In this document: in pieces, positions 46,432 through 55,103 of the stretch
How the letters are laid out: each line of letters begins with the position of its first letter
Position numbering within the stretch: the stretch's first letter is position 1
Assembly (NCBI GenBank): GCA_002071385.1
Contig: MWFB01000008.1
Location: 19,338 to 83,337 of the forward strand
Source: Bacteroidetes bacterium ADurb.Bin013
GTDB lineage: Bacteria > Bacteroidota > Bacteroidia > Bacteroidales > UBA932
Direction: 5' to 3'
Length of the DNA: 64,000 bases
Notes under the pieces: generated by a model
Database searches by the model: none
Told to the model about the DNA's origin: nothing
What the model saw: only the letters and a program-made list of their open reading frames with translations
Program-made: the position numbers and the translations under genes

Positions 46432-47706
46432 ATGGATGTTACAGCTATAAAACAGCGATTTCAAATAATAGGGACAAGCCCTTTGCTGGACCGTGCCCTT
46501 GATGTGGCGGCACAGGTGGCCTCCACCGACCTTTCGGTTTTGGTAACCGGTGAAACGGGTGTGGGCAAGGAATTTATTCCCCAGATCATACACGCCGGAA
46601 GCGCCCGCAAACACGGCCATTATTTTGCCGTCAACTGTGGCGCGATTCCCGAAGGGACTATAGACTCTGAATTGTTCGGGCACCTGAAAGGATCGTTCAC
46701 CGGGGCCCATGAAGACCGGAAGGGATACTTCGAGGTCGCCGACGGGGGAACGCTGTTCCTGGACGAAGTGGCCGAACTGCCCCTTTCCACGCAGGTGCGT
46801 CTCCTCCGCGCCCTGGAGACAGGAGAATTCATTCGGGTGGGATCTTCCATAGTCCAGAAAACAGACGTGCGGGTGATTGCCGCCACCAATGTGAACCTTG
46901 CCCACGCCATCAAGGTGGGAAAATTCCGGGAAGACCTGTATTACAGGCTGAATACGGTTCCAATACTGTTGCCCCCACTTCGGGAAAGGCCTCAGGACAT
47001 CCACCTGCTGTTCCGAAAATTCGCAGCCGACTTTGCCGAAAAATACAAGATGCCCGTCATCCGGCTGGCAGAAGATGCTCAAAATATGCTGGAGCAATAC
47101 CGCTGGCCCGGAAACATACGCCAGCTAAAGAATGTGGCAGAACAACTCAGCGTCCTGGAACAAACACGGCTGGTCACCGCCCAGGCCCTTGCCCGGTACC
47201 TTCCCGCAGACAGCCCGCTTCACCTGCCGGTAGTATTTGATTCCGAGAAAAAAGAAGGCAATGATTTCATTTCTGAAAGGGACATCCTGTACAAAATCCT
47301 TTTCCAGCTGCGGTCGGAAATGGATGATATGAAACAGCAAATCCAAAACCTGGCTGAACAGGCATCCCTGGCAACGGGAGCGCTGGGACATGCGCAGGGA
47401 AGTACCCCGCCACGAGCCGGAACAACGTCTTTGCATGTCACAGGGACAGGCATGCATGTGAAAGGGAGCATGCTGCCCCATCCGGCAGAGGATCTCGGTG
47501 CTGCGGAAGAAATAACAGAGGAAGAACTCCTTCCCCTGGAAACCGTTGAGGAAAGCAGGGACCTTTCGCTCAATAAACTTGAAAAGGAACTGATAATGAA
47601 AGTCTTGCAAAAAAATAAAGGCCATCGCAAATCTACAGCCAAAGAACTGGGCATTGCAGAGCGGACCCTGTACCGGAAAATCAAAGAATACGGAATAGAT
47701 TCATGA
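46432..47706 (+). CDS. Sigma-54-dependent AAA+ transcription activator without receiver domain
   Basis: The 424-residue protein starts almost directly with the AAA+ domain: Walker A GETGVGKE (40-47), the sigma-54 contact loop GSFTGA (87-92, usually GAFTGA) and Walker B GTLFLDEV (106-113). No receiver, GAF or PAS sensor domain precedes it. A linker of about 120 residues follows, with a coiled-coil-like part (LRSEMDDMKQQIQNLAEQ), then a Fis-type helix-turn-helix at the end (KSTAKELGIAERTLYRKIKEYG). It overlaps lptE by ATGA, an arrangement common in Bacteroidota. How it is switched on is not visible. Confidence 0.92.
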   Translation: MDVTAIKQRFQIIGTSPLLDRALDVAAQVASTDLSVLVTGETGVGKEFIPQIIHAGSARKHGHYFAVNCGAIPEGTIDSELFGHLKGSFTGAHEDRKGYFEVADGGTLFLDEVAELPLSTQVRLLRALETGEFIRVGSSIVQKTDVRVIAATNVNLAHAIKVGKFREDLYYRLNTVPILLPPLRERPQDIHLLFRKFAADFAEKYKMPVIRLAEDAQNMLEQYRWPGNIRQLKNVAEQLSVLEQTRLVTAQALARYLPADSPLHLPVVFDSEKKEGNDFISERDILYKILFQLRSEMDDMKQQIQNLAEQASLATGALGHAQGSTPPRAGTTSLHVTGTGMHVKGSMLPHPAEDLGAAEEITEEELLPLETVEESRDLSLNKLEKELIMKVLQKNKGHRKSTAKELGIAERTLYRKIKEYGIDS

Positions 47707-48218
47707 AAAAGACAGGACGCATATCCTTGAGAATCCTTGCACTCCTTTTACCTTTACTGCTCACCCGGTGCTGGTGGTACTCCTTTTCGGGCACTTCCAT
47801 TCATCCCCAGGCAGAGACCATCAGCGTTGCCTATATAGAGAACAGGGCAGAACGCATAAATCCCTCCCTGAGCAACTCCCTGACCGAGGCGCTCATGGAC
47901 AAATACACCAAGCTGACCCGGCTTTCCGTGATACAGGACGACGGGGATTATGCGGTGTCCGGCGAGATCACGGGATATGCCATCGCGCCCATGGCGGTGA
48001 CCACAGATGAAGTCGCTTCCATGACACGCCTGACGGTCACGGTCAGGATCGTGTTTGTAAACAAGCTGGACCCTTCCGAGAATTTTGACAGGAATTTTTC
48101 ATCCTATGAAGACTATGACTCTTCCATTTCTTTTGATGCCGCAGAAGGCGGCCTGGTAGACACTATAGTGGAAAAGATCGTGGAAGAAATTTTTAACGCA
48201 ACAGTTGCCAACTGGTAA
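47703..48218 (+). CDS. lptE: LPS assembly lipoprotein LptE
   Basis: LptE plugs the LptD barrel that inserts lipopolysaccharide into the outer leaflet. The 171-residue protein has a hydrophobic signal ending LLTRC (Cys23) followed by the YSFSG motif typical of Bacteroidota LptE, then the alpha/beta fold with NSLTEALMDKYTK and GEITGY. It overlaps the activator gene by 4 bp and is followed by a conserved unknown gene and secG. Confidence 0.88.
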   Translation: MKKTGRISLRILALLLPLLLTRCWWYSFSGTSIHPQAETISVAYIENRAERINPSLSNSLTEALMDKYTKLTRLSVIQDDGDYAVSGEITGYAIAPMAVTTDEVASMTRLTVTVRIVFVNKLDPSENFDRNFSSYEDYDSSISFDAAEGGLVDTIVEKIVEEIFNATVANW

Positions 48219-48232
48219 GAACAAACACACCA

Positions 48233-48955
48233 ATGAACGCCGGGACATTATACGGAAAATACCTCAACGCGGAACCCCAGGAACTGGTCCAGCAGGGAGC
48301 CATCCTGCAGGATCTGGTGCGGCGGTATCCCTGGTTTTCCCTGGGACGCCTATTACTGTTCAAATCGCTTTGCGGCCTGGGTGGGGAGGCCAGCCTCTCC
48401 GAATCTGAAAAAACAGCCGCCTACGTTTATTCCCGCAGCAAACTTTACTTTATCCGGCAGGAGAGCCTGCAGATGGAAGAGCAACAGGCTGAGATCGATT
48501 TCTTCACACTGGACCTGACACAGGAAATTGAAAAGGAGGAGCCCTCCCCGAAACCGGCAACACAAAAACGCAGGGAAGGAAAAACCACCGAATTTATCCT
48601 TGAACCACCCCGAGACCGCACCTTTTATCCGGGAGCAGACTATTTCGGGAAAACCGACATGGCGGGCTTGGAACTGGATGTTACTGAGCCTATTGACCGG
48701 TTTATCAGCGAACAGCCCAGGTTTACCGAAATGCTTAGCCGGGCCGGGGAACATGTTGACACACAGGAACAGGATGCCTCACCCGTATTGTCAGGAGATG
48801 ATTTTATAACCGAAACACTTGCAAGGATCTATGCAGAACAGGGTTACCACAAGCTGGCCATTGCCTGCTACGGGAAACTAATTTTGCTATATCCGGAAAA
48901 AAGCGTTTACTTTGCGTCCCTTGTTCAAGAAATAAAGCAAAAAACAAATAATTAG
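48233..48955 (+). CDS. Conserved protein of unknown function between lptE and secG
   Basis: The 240-residue protein has no signal peptide or membrane helix. Its N-terminal part contains YPWFSLGRLLLFKSL. The middle is charged and low in complexity. The C-terminus FITETLARIYAEQGYHKLAI, followed by YGKLILLYPEKS, is one TPR-like motif common in Bacteroidota homologues of this position. It is probably cytoplasmic. The function is unknown; context suggests a link to envelope export. Confidence 0.75.
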   Translation: MNAGTLYGKYLNAEPQELVQQGAILQDLVRRYPWFSLGRLLLFKSLCGLGGEASLSESEKTAAYVYSRSKLYFIRQESLQMEEQQAEIDFFTLDLTQEIEKEEPSPKPATQKRREGKTTEFILEPPRDRTFYPGADYFGKTDMAGLELDVTEPIDRFISEQPRFTEMLSRAGEHVDTQEQDASPVLSGDDFITETLARIYAEQGYHKLAIACYGKLILLYPEKSVYFASLVQEIKQKTNN

Positions 48956-48958
48956 AAC

Positions 48959-49297
48959 ATGTATACAGCAACCGCCATTCTCATAGTCATAGCAAGTATT
49001 CTGCTGACTTTGGTCGTATTGGTTCAGAATTCAAAAGGAGGCGGGTTGGCAGCCAATTTTGCCACTGGTAATACAACTTTTGGCGTACGTCAGACAGCCG
49101 ACTTTCTGGAAAAAGCCACCTGGACACTATCCATAATCGTTGTGGTACTATGCCTTCTCGGAACCACCTTTATTTCCACCGGAAAGAACAAAAAGGCTTC
49201 CGACCTGGAACAGAGACTGGAGCAGACACAGCAACCTGCCGGAATGCCCCAGTTCCCCACGGGGACTAAGGAAACACCTTTACTCCCCACAGAATAA
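48959..49297 (+). CDS. secG: Preprotein translocase subunit SecG
   Basis: SecG is the small non-essential part of the SecYEG channel. The 112-residue protein has two membrane helices (about 2-22 and 53-73) with the family loop SKGGGLAANF between them, and a hydrophilic tail longer than in E. coli. It closes the sigma-54 activator-lptE-unknown-secG run with a 3-bp gap. Confidence 0.93.
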   Translation: MYTATAILIVIASILLTLVVLVQNSKGGGLAANFATGNTTFGVRQTADFLEKATWTLSIIVVVLCLLGTTFISTGKNKKASDLEQRLEQTQQPAGMPQFPTGTKETPLLPTE

Positions 49298-49300
49298 ATG

Positions 49301-49322
49301 AAAAACCGGTCACTCGGACCGG
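49301..49322 (-). terminator. Terminator of the PspC-PadR operon, overlapping the stop codon
   Basis: CCGGTC-ACTCG-GACCGG forms a perfect six-base stem. On the minus strand five T follow it. The PspC stop codon lies in the hairpin, so the last codons form one arm. Confidence 0.7.
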
Positions 49323-50836
49323 ATAATATTTACTTTCCTTGACCGCGACACGCCAAACTCATGATATATGGGTTTGCGTACTATTATCACCTGGTTCGAA
49401 GGCACATAGAGTTTCAATGAGCTGGTGTTGCCTTTCCACGGATTTTCTTCATTTATTTGGAAAGCATTAACAGACAGGACATTGCCTTCCAGGGTAATGA
49501 CGGGCTTCAGATCTTCCGCCTCCTCTTCGGCAACCGCATGAGACCAACCAAAAGACTCGGATTTTATGCGAACCTGGGACATATCAATTTCAGACTGCCT
49601 GACAACGGTAATGGACGGGAAAGCCACCACATCCAGGTCATCACTATCCCCTTCGATCCACCCGAGCTTGTAACAGGAGTTGTCGGCCCTGAGCCAATAC
49701 CGGTCAAACATGAAATCTTCCCTCGATTCCAGGTCAATATAGAGGGTGTCTGAAGTGTGTTCCAGTGGCACGTCCTCATCAAAACGTGCATTGAAGCGGA
49801 AGTTCGAGGCACCATGAGCCCCTGTGATGATGAGTCCTATTACCGAGGCCAGCCAGATGAAAAACAACGTGGACCCGATCCACCGGTGACCCTTTATGTT
49901 GAAGACAAGGACAGACCCCAGGTGGATGAAACCCAGCACGGGAACAATCAGAGCCACCATGAGGCATATCTTGAACCAAAGCATGTTCTCGGGGAATGCC
50001 AGCAAATCCAGCAGTGCCGTAGGGAAGAAGCTCAAAGCAAAGCCCGTTGCCGAAAAAGCTACAACCAGGCCAATCAGCACAGCAGAACTGGTGACCAGGA
50101 AAAACAAACCCACCAGGATGGCCATAATACGGCCCAGGGTACCCAGGACCCTGTTTCTCTCTGCAGAAGCGTGCCTCGGTTCGTATGAATAACGCGGGGC
50201 TCCCGAGGGTCTGGGCCGGTTACGCTGCACCCCCCTTGCAGAGAGCGGTTCTCCGCGCATGGCATATTTCTCTTCCACCGTATATGCAGCCGGGATGATT
50301 GCCCACATGACCACATAAATAACCACAAAGATCCAGGGAAAATTAAAAATGAAACCACCCCAGCTCTTGAACGTGACTGCCCAGTGGACGATGGAGGGAA
50401 TGAACAGCAAAACGGCATACAGCACCCGGACAATGATGACATCTATATTGAAATAGGCGGCAAGTCCCGAGCAGACACCACCCAGGATCTTATGATCCAC
50501 ATCCCGGTACAGTTTTTTAGTCGGCCTTGTATCGTTTCTGTAAGAACCTGCTCCCGCTCCCGTGTCTATCTCCTCTTCTTCAATGACCTCTACAGGACCC
50601 ATGACCTCCAGGATATTGTCAATATCTTCCTTAGATACCACCCGGCCGTCCATGCCGGTGCGTTCTGCCAGTAATTCGGCTATGCGTTCCTCAATGCCAT
50701 CCACAATTTCCGATCCGCCTTCCCTGCCGGAATAATATCGGCGCAGGTGGTCCAGGTAAACTTTCAGCACACCATAGGCATCCTCTGCCAGGGTAAACGG
50801 CATTTTATTAATGCTTACTTTGATTACTTTTTTCAT
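49310..50836 (-). CDS. PspC-domain membrane protein, long form
   Basis: The 508-residue protein begins with an 80-residue domain shared with the paralogue at 51190-51801 (YLDHLRRYYSG, IVDGIEERIAELLAERTG). A PspC domain follows at about 107-175 (KKLYRDVDHKILGGVCSGLAAYFNID), then several membrane helices (about 250-350), and a beta-rich C-terminal domain resembling the adhesin-like DUF4097 group. PspC proteins report on inner-membrane stress in enterobacteria. Its start overlaps the PadR stop by 4 bp. Confidence 0.88.
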   Translation of the reverse strand: MKKVIKVSINKMPFTLAEDAYGVLKVYLDHLRRYYSGREGGSEIVDGIEERIAELLAERTGMDGRVVSKEDIDNILEVMGPVEVIEEEEIDTGAGAGSYRNDTRPTKKLYRDVDHKILGGVCSGLAAYFNIDVIIVRVLYAVLLFIPSIVHWAVTFKSWGGFIFNFPWIFVVIYVVMWAIIPAAYTVEEKYAMRGEPLSARGVQRNRPRPSGAPRYSYEPRHASAERNRVLGTLGRIMAILVGLFFLVTSSAVLIGLVVAFSATGFALSFFPTALLDLLAFPENMLWFKICLMVALIVPVLGFIHLGSVLVFNIKGHRWIGSTLFFIWLASVIGLIITGAHGASNFRFNARFDEDVPLEHTSDTLYIDLESREDFMFDRYWLRADNSCYKLGWIEGDSDDLDVVAFPSITVVRQSEIDMSQVRIKSESFGWSHAVAEEEAEDLKPVITLEGNVLSVNAFQINEENPWKGNTSSLKLYVPSNQVIIVRKPIYHEFGVSRSRKVNIIRSE

Positions 50837-51165
50837 TTTCTCAGGATATCAAGTGTTTCCACAATTTCTTTCCATGCTTTGTCCATTTCCAGCAACAAGT
50901 CCCTTCCCTTGCTGGTAAGCGAATAGTATTTCCTGGGAGGGCCCTGGGTGGATTCTTCCCAGCGGTAAGTCAACAATCCCTGGTTTTTCTGACGGGTCAG
51001 CAGGGGATACAGTGTCCCTTCCACCACAATGATCCGCGCATCTTTCAACTGGTCTATCAGTTCAGATGCATAAGCATCATTCTTGTCCAGCACGCTCAGG
51101 ATGCAATATTCCAGCACACCCCTGCGCATCTGCGACTTTATGTTTTCAATGTTATTTTCGTTCAT
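50833..51165 (-). CDS. PadR-family transcriptional repressor
   Basis: From the ATG at 51165 the protein has 110 residues with the PadR winged helix: RRGVLEYCILSVL, AYASELIDQL, VEGTLYPLLTRQKNQGLL and YYSLTSKGRDLL. It lies between two PspC genes and is expected to control them. A 19-bp inverted repeat before the first gene is a candidate operator. The effector is unknown. Confidence 0.93.
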   Translation of the reverse strand: MNENNIENIKSQMRRGVLEYCILSVLDKNDAYASELIDQLKDARIIVVEGTLYPLLTRQKNQGLLTYRWEESTQGPPRKYYSLTSKGRDLLLEMDKAWKEIVETLDILRK

Positions 51166-51189
51166 AACGGCAATCATTAATGACAATTA

Positions 51190-51801
51190 CTAATTCCTAC
51201 GGCTTCCGCCATACCGGCGCAGGTTTTCTGCCGTAACGGGAAGTCCTCTCATTTCAAGCTTTTCAGCAGCAGTGCGTGCCATGGGAACCGCAATCCATAA
51301 AATAATGTAGATCCAGAATCCTGCGCTGCCCATGAAGAAGGTGGCAACAGCAAGGACACGTATCAGTACCGGATCACAATTGAAGTAGGCCGCCAGGCCA
51401 CTGCAGACACCTCCGACCATGGAATCATCGGGGTCCCTGTACAGGCGTTTGCGGGGCTTTTCACCCAGACCGTCGTAGCGTTCGTAACCCGTGTAGCCGT
51501 TGCGCCTTTTTGATTTGCGCGTTGTTTCCCCCGATTCTGCCTCGTCCCTGGAATCATTTGAGTAGCCCAGTTGCCGGATCACACGTTCCACGACCTCAAG
51601 AGTGACCACCTCACCTTTACCCTTTGTATATTCGTAGAAAAGTTCCGCAATCCGGGCTTCAACATCTTCCATGACTTCACCGGCTTCAGTGCTGTCCATT
51701 TCGCTGCGGAAGCGTTCCAGGTAGAGGTCCAGTCTTTGATGGGCATCTTCCTCAATGACAAAGCTGCTTCCGCCAATTCCAACATTCATGACTTTTTTCA
51801 T
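51190..51801 (-). CDS. PspC-domain membrane protein, short form
   Basis: The ATG at 51801 gives 203 residues. It shares the N-terminal domain of the long PspC protein (DLYLERFRSEM, EVMEDVEARIAELFYEYTKG). The PspC domain at about 115-175 (KRLYRDPDDSMVGGVCSGLAAYFNCD) carries two close hydrophobic segments. It is the first gene of the PadR-controlled operon. Confidence 0.9.
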   Translation of the reverse strand: MKKVMNVGIGGSSFVIEEDAHQRLDLYLERFRSEMDSTEAGEVMEDVEARIAELFYEYTKGKGEVVTLEVVERVIRQLGYSNDSRDEAESGETTRKSKRRNGYTGYERYDGLGEKPRKRLYRDPDDSMVGGVCSGLAAYFNCDPVLIRVLAVATFFMGSAGFWIYIILWIAVPMARTAAEKLEMRGLPVTAENLRRYGGSRRN

Positions 51802-51843
51802 AATTTTAACCAAATATTAGGGTGTTATCAGATTATTACGCCG

Positions 51844-51851
51844 CAAAGATA
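51844..51851 (-). promoter_or_regulatory. -7 box of the PspC-PadR operon
   Basis: TATCTTTG on the minus strand, 42 bases before the ATG at 51801. The inverted repeat at 51866-51884 covers its upstream region. Confidence 0.6.
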
Positions 51852-51865
51852 TATAAAAAAATTGA

Positions 51866-51884
51866 TACCTTGTACCGCAAGGTA
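51866..51884. promoter_or_regulatory. Inverted repeat, candidate PadR operator
   Basis: TACCTTG-TACCG-CAAGGTA has seven-base perfect arms. It lies 15-33 bp upstream of the -7 box of the operon that encodes PadR, over the expected -33 region, the usual place for a repressor site. Confidence 0.6.
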
Positions 51885-51924
51885 CTAAAATTATTAAAAA
51901 AAGGACAAGAAATGCAGATAGTGC

Positions 51925-51932
51925 TATCTTTG
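51925..51932 (+). promoter_or_regulatory. -7 box of sdaA
   Basis: TATCTTTG ends five bases before the sdaA ATG, predicting a leaderless mRNA. Confidence 0.6.
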
Positions 51933-51937
51933 TAACA

Positions 51938-53134
51938 ATGGAAAGCATTAAAAAAATATTCAAGATTGGTAACGGACCTTCCAGTTCCCACACCATGGCC
52001 CCGCGTACCGCAGCCCTGGATTTTGCGGCCCGGAACCCACATGCAGCTGGCTTTTCCGTTACCCTTTACGGCAGCCTTGCAGCTACCGGCAAAGGCCACT
52101 TTACCGACAAGGCGCTTGAAAATGCTTTCCATCCAAAACCGGTAGAAATAGCCTGGGACTATACCACTGTCCTGAAACAGCATCCCAACGGGATTGAATT
52201 CAGGGCACTGAACAACAGGGGCGTGGTACTGGACACATGGCTCACCTTCAGCATAGGCGGCGGTGACCTGTCCGATACCGGAACAAGAACGTCACGTCAG
52301 GTCATATATCCGTTGAACAAGATGGCCCATATCCTGGATTATTGCCAGGAAAAGGGTCTCCACTTCTGGGAATATGTGGCCATGTACGAGGAAGAAGACA
52401 TCTGGGATTACCTGGAACACGTGTGGCAAACCATGCAAGAGGCCATTTACCGGGGGCTTGAGAATGAAGGGGTGCTTCCGGGGCCGCTCCACCTTGGCCG
52501 CCGTGCGGCATCCTATCATATCAAGGCGCAGGGATACACAGGCTCCATGCAACGCAGGGCACTGGCTTTTTCCTATGCCCTTGCCGTGGCCGAGGAAAAC
52601 GCAGCCGGAAGTGTTGTGGTCACTGCCCCCACCTGCGGCAGCTGCGGGGTCATCCCCTCTGTGATGTATCTTAACAAGACCTGCTACAATTTTTCAGATA
52701 AAAGAATATTGCGTGCCCTTGCCACCGCCGGTCTCATTGGGACACTTATAAAATCCAATGCATCCATTTCGGGGGCCGAGGTAGGGTGCCAGGGGGAAAT
52801 AGGATCTGCCTGTTCCATGTCGGCAGCAGCTGCCGTGCAGCTCTTCGGAGGCAGCATAGCCCAGGCCGAGTATGCAGCCAGCATGGGGATGGAACATTTC
52901 CTGGGACTGACCTGTGATCCGGTGTGCGGCCTGGTGCAGATCCCCTGCATAGAAAGAAACGCCTTTGCTGCCACCAGGGCCATTGACGCCAATATGTACG
53001 CATTGCTTTCCGACGGGACCCACCGCATACATTTTGATACGGTCATAGAGGTGATGAAACGCACCGGCCATGATCTGCCATCTTTATACAAAGAGACATC
53101 GGAAGGAGGCCTTGCTGTTGTGTCAACCAAATGA
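51938..53134 (+). CDS. sdaA: L-serine ammonia-lyase, iron-sulfur dependent, single chain
   Basis: The enzyme deaminates L-serine to pyruvate with a [4Fe-4S] cluster. The 398-residue protein begins with the beta-domain motif GNGPSSSHTMAP and contains the alpha-domain Cys motifs: TCGSCG (Cys233, Cys236), GCQGEIGSAC (first Cys284) and CDPVCGLVQIPC (Cys326, Cys330, Cys337). Both domains are in one chain. trxA follows 49 bp downstream. Confidence 0.96.
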   Translation: MESIKKIFKIGNGPSSSHTMAPRTAALDFAARNPHAAGFSVTLYGSLAATGKGHFTDKALENAFHPKPVEIAWDYTTVLKQHPNGIEFRALNNRGVVLDTWLTFSIGGGDLSDTGTRTSRQVIYPLNKMAHILDYCQEKGLHFWEYVAMYEEEDIWDYLEHVWQTMQEAIYRGLENEGVLPGPLHLGRRAASYHIKAQGYTGSMQRRALAFSYALAVAEENAAGSVVVTAPTCGSCGVIPSVMYLNKTCYNFSDKRILRALATAGLIGTLIKSNASISGAEVGCQGEIGSACSMSAAAAVQLFGGSIAQAEYAASMGMEHFLGLTCDPVCGLVQIPCIERNAFAATRAIDANMYALLSDGTHRIHFDTVIEVMKRTGHDLPSLYKETSEGGLAVVSTK

Positions 53135-53183
53135 TTTTTCTTAATTTTACAGTAAATATTTCAGAATTAATCAACATAATACT

Positions 53184-53507
53184 ATGATTCAGACAGTAAC
53201 AGATGACAATTTCAATGCGATAGTTTTGAACTCCACAATCCCCGTTCTGGTTGATTTTTGGGCAGTCTGGTGCGGTCCCTGCCGTCAGATCGCCCCCGTT
53301 GTAGAAGAAATATCCAATGAAACGGAAGGCACAGCCCTGATATGCAAATGCGACGTGGACACGGCAACGGAAGTCACGGCACGGTACATGATCCGCAGCA
53401 TACCCACCCTGCTGTTCTTCAAAAAAGGAGAACTGGTGCACAAAATTGTGGGAGCGACAAACAAACAGACCATAGAAGAAAAATTAAAATCCTTAATCAC
53501 TGTATAG
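53184..53507 (+). CDS. trxA: Thioredoxin
   Basis: The 107-residue protein is a complete thioredoxin with the active site WCGPC (29-33), the cis-Pro in RSIPTLLFF and no signal peptide, so it is cytoplasmic. It reduces disulfides in target enzymes. A small barrel gene follows one base after its stop. Confidence 0.96.
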   Translation: MIQTVTDDNFNAIVLNSTIPVLVDFWAVWCGPCRQIAPVVEEISNETEGTALICKCDVDTATEVTARYMIRSIPTLLFFKKGELVHKIVGATNKQTIEEKLKSLITV

Positions 53508-53508
53508 T

Positions 53509-54126
53509 ATGAAAAAACTCCTGATTACGATCGCCCTAATGCTTAGCGTAAGTTCTGCTGCCCTGGCACAGGGTAGTTTCGTTGTTAAAGCAGGGCTCAA
53601 TTTCAACAAACTACAGGATATCCAGATAGACAATCTGAAACAGTCCTGGAATTCTCAGACCGGTTTCCACGCAGGGATAGGCGGACAATTCAAAATTCCC
53701 GTCATCGGGCTTTCTTTCCAGCCGGAAATCCTTTACAGCCGTGTGCGGACAGGCCTGTTGGGAGAAGTGGGTCAAAGCTCCTATGACGGATTCAGAATAG
53801 ACTATATTGACGTTCCCCTGAATATCCAATGGGGTATCAACATCCTTTTCATGAGACCTTATATCTTTGCAGCTCCTTATATAAGGTATGCCATTGCCAA
53901 GGGAGACCTGCTGAGCCAGGTGGACTGGGAAGACCTGAACCGTCTGGACTACGGGCTGAGCCTTGGAGCCGGCATTGAGATCTGGAAATTCCAGATATCG
54001 GGCAAATACAATTGGAGCTTCGGTCAGTTGGCCCCGGGAGGATCACTTCACATTGATTCCAATGACTGGAAACTGGAAGATTCCAACATGAGGGGATTTG
54101 AACTTTCAGTTGCTTTCCTCTTCTGA
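53509..54126 (+). CDS. Small outer-membrane beta-barrel protein (PorT-like)
   Basis: The 205-residue protein has a signal peptide (1-20, ending ALAQ) and about eight amphipathic strands (FVVKAGLNFNKL, FQPEILYSRV, YIDVPLNIQWG, ELSVAFLF at the end) with a terminal Phe. This fits the OMP_b-brl/PorT-like group of eight-stranded barrels. The function is unknown. Confidence 0.85.
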   Translation: MKKLLITIALMLSVSSAALAQGSFVVKAGLNFNKLQDIQIDNLKQSWNSQTGFHAGIGGQFKIPVIGLSFQPEILYSRVRTGLLGEVGQSSYDGFRIDYIDVPLNIQWGINILFMRPYIFAAPYIRYAIAKGDLLSQVDWEDLNRLDYGLSLGAGIEIWKFQISGKYNWSFGQLAPGGSLHIDSNDWKLEDSNMRGFELSVAFLF

Positions 54127-54131
54127 AAGGA

Positions 54132-55103
54132 ATGTATGATCTTGGCTGGATCAGGCAGTCTTTGGGCTCCGACTGGAAAGCCTTTGAAAATATCCTGAAA
54201 GATGCCCTTGATTCACCCTATTCTCTGCTTTCCAGTATAGACAGCTACCTGCTGAACAAGCCCGGCAAGCAACTTAGGCCGGCGCTGGCCTTGTGCAGCG
54301 CCAGGATATGCGGCACCCCGGGCCCCCTGAGCCATGCGGTAGCCGCCGTTGCCGAAATGATCCATACCGCATCGCTCCTTCACGACGATGTGGCAGACAA
54401 CGCCGACACACGCAGGGGGACTCCCAGCGTGCATAAGCAATACGGACCCAGGGCGTCCATTCTCATAGGAGATTATTGGTTCGCCCGCGCTTTCCAAACC
54501 CTGCTGCAGTACGAGGGGAAGCACCTGGTTCCCCTGTACGCCGCGGTCATCCGGGACTTAAGCGAGGGGGAAATGCTTCAACTGGAAAAATCACGCACAC
54601 TGGATATTTCCTTCAGGGATTATTATATGATATGTAAAAACAAGACCGCATCGCTATTCAGCGCTTCCATGGTGTCAGGGGCCCTGTCCGTAACGGATCA
54701 GGAGGTTGCTGCTGCCTTGCGTCCCATTTTCGAAAAAGCGGCCTACCACATGGGTATGGCTTTCCAGATCCGGGACGATATGATGGATTATCAGCCGGCG
54801 TTGAATTCCGGGAAACCCTATTATAAGGATATTGCCGAATCCAATATCACGCTGCCCCTGCTCGGGGCATTATGCAACGCCGGTTTTAAAGATAATTACC
54901 CCTCTGTCAAAGCCTGGATCCGCCGGCTGGAACAGCGGGAAAGCCAGGGATTGGACCAGATTGTGGACTTTGTGGAAAGATACAATGGCCTGGAATTTGC
55001 CGCCAGAGTGTTGCATCATCATCAGACGAAGGCGCGGGAGCAGCTCAGCCTCCTTCCCCCTTCCCCGTGGCAGGAAGCCCTGTTGAAAATTGCAGGTATG
55101 TGA
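54132..55103 (+). CDS. Polyprenyl diphosphate synthase (trans-isoprenyl)
   Basis: The enzyme chains isoprene units into the tail of quinones or carrier lipids. The 323-residue protein has KPGKQLRPAL (43-52), the first Asp-rich motif DDVAD (85-89) with RRG after it, and the second DDMMD region near 220. The product length cannot be told reliably. It begins 5 bp after the barrel gene; its last 59 bp overlap the convergent trmB. Confidence 0.93.
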   Translation: MYDLGWIRQSLGSDWKAFENILKDALDSPYSLLSSIDSYLLNKPGKQLRPALALCSARICGTPGPLSHAVAAVAEMIHTASLLHDDVADNADTRRGTPSVHKQYGPRASILIGDYWFARAFQTLLQYEGKHLVPLYAAVIRDLSEGEMLQLEKSRTLDISFRDYYMICKNKTASLFSASMVSGALSVTDQEVAAALRPIFEKAAYHMGMAFQIRDDMMDYQPALNSGKPYYKDIAESNITLPLLGALCNAGFKDNYPSVKAWIRRLEQRESQGLDQIVDFVERYNGLEFAARVLHHHQTKAREQLSLLPPSPWQEALLKIAGM

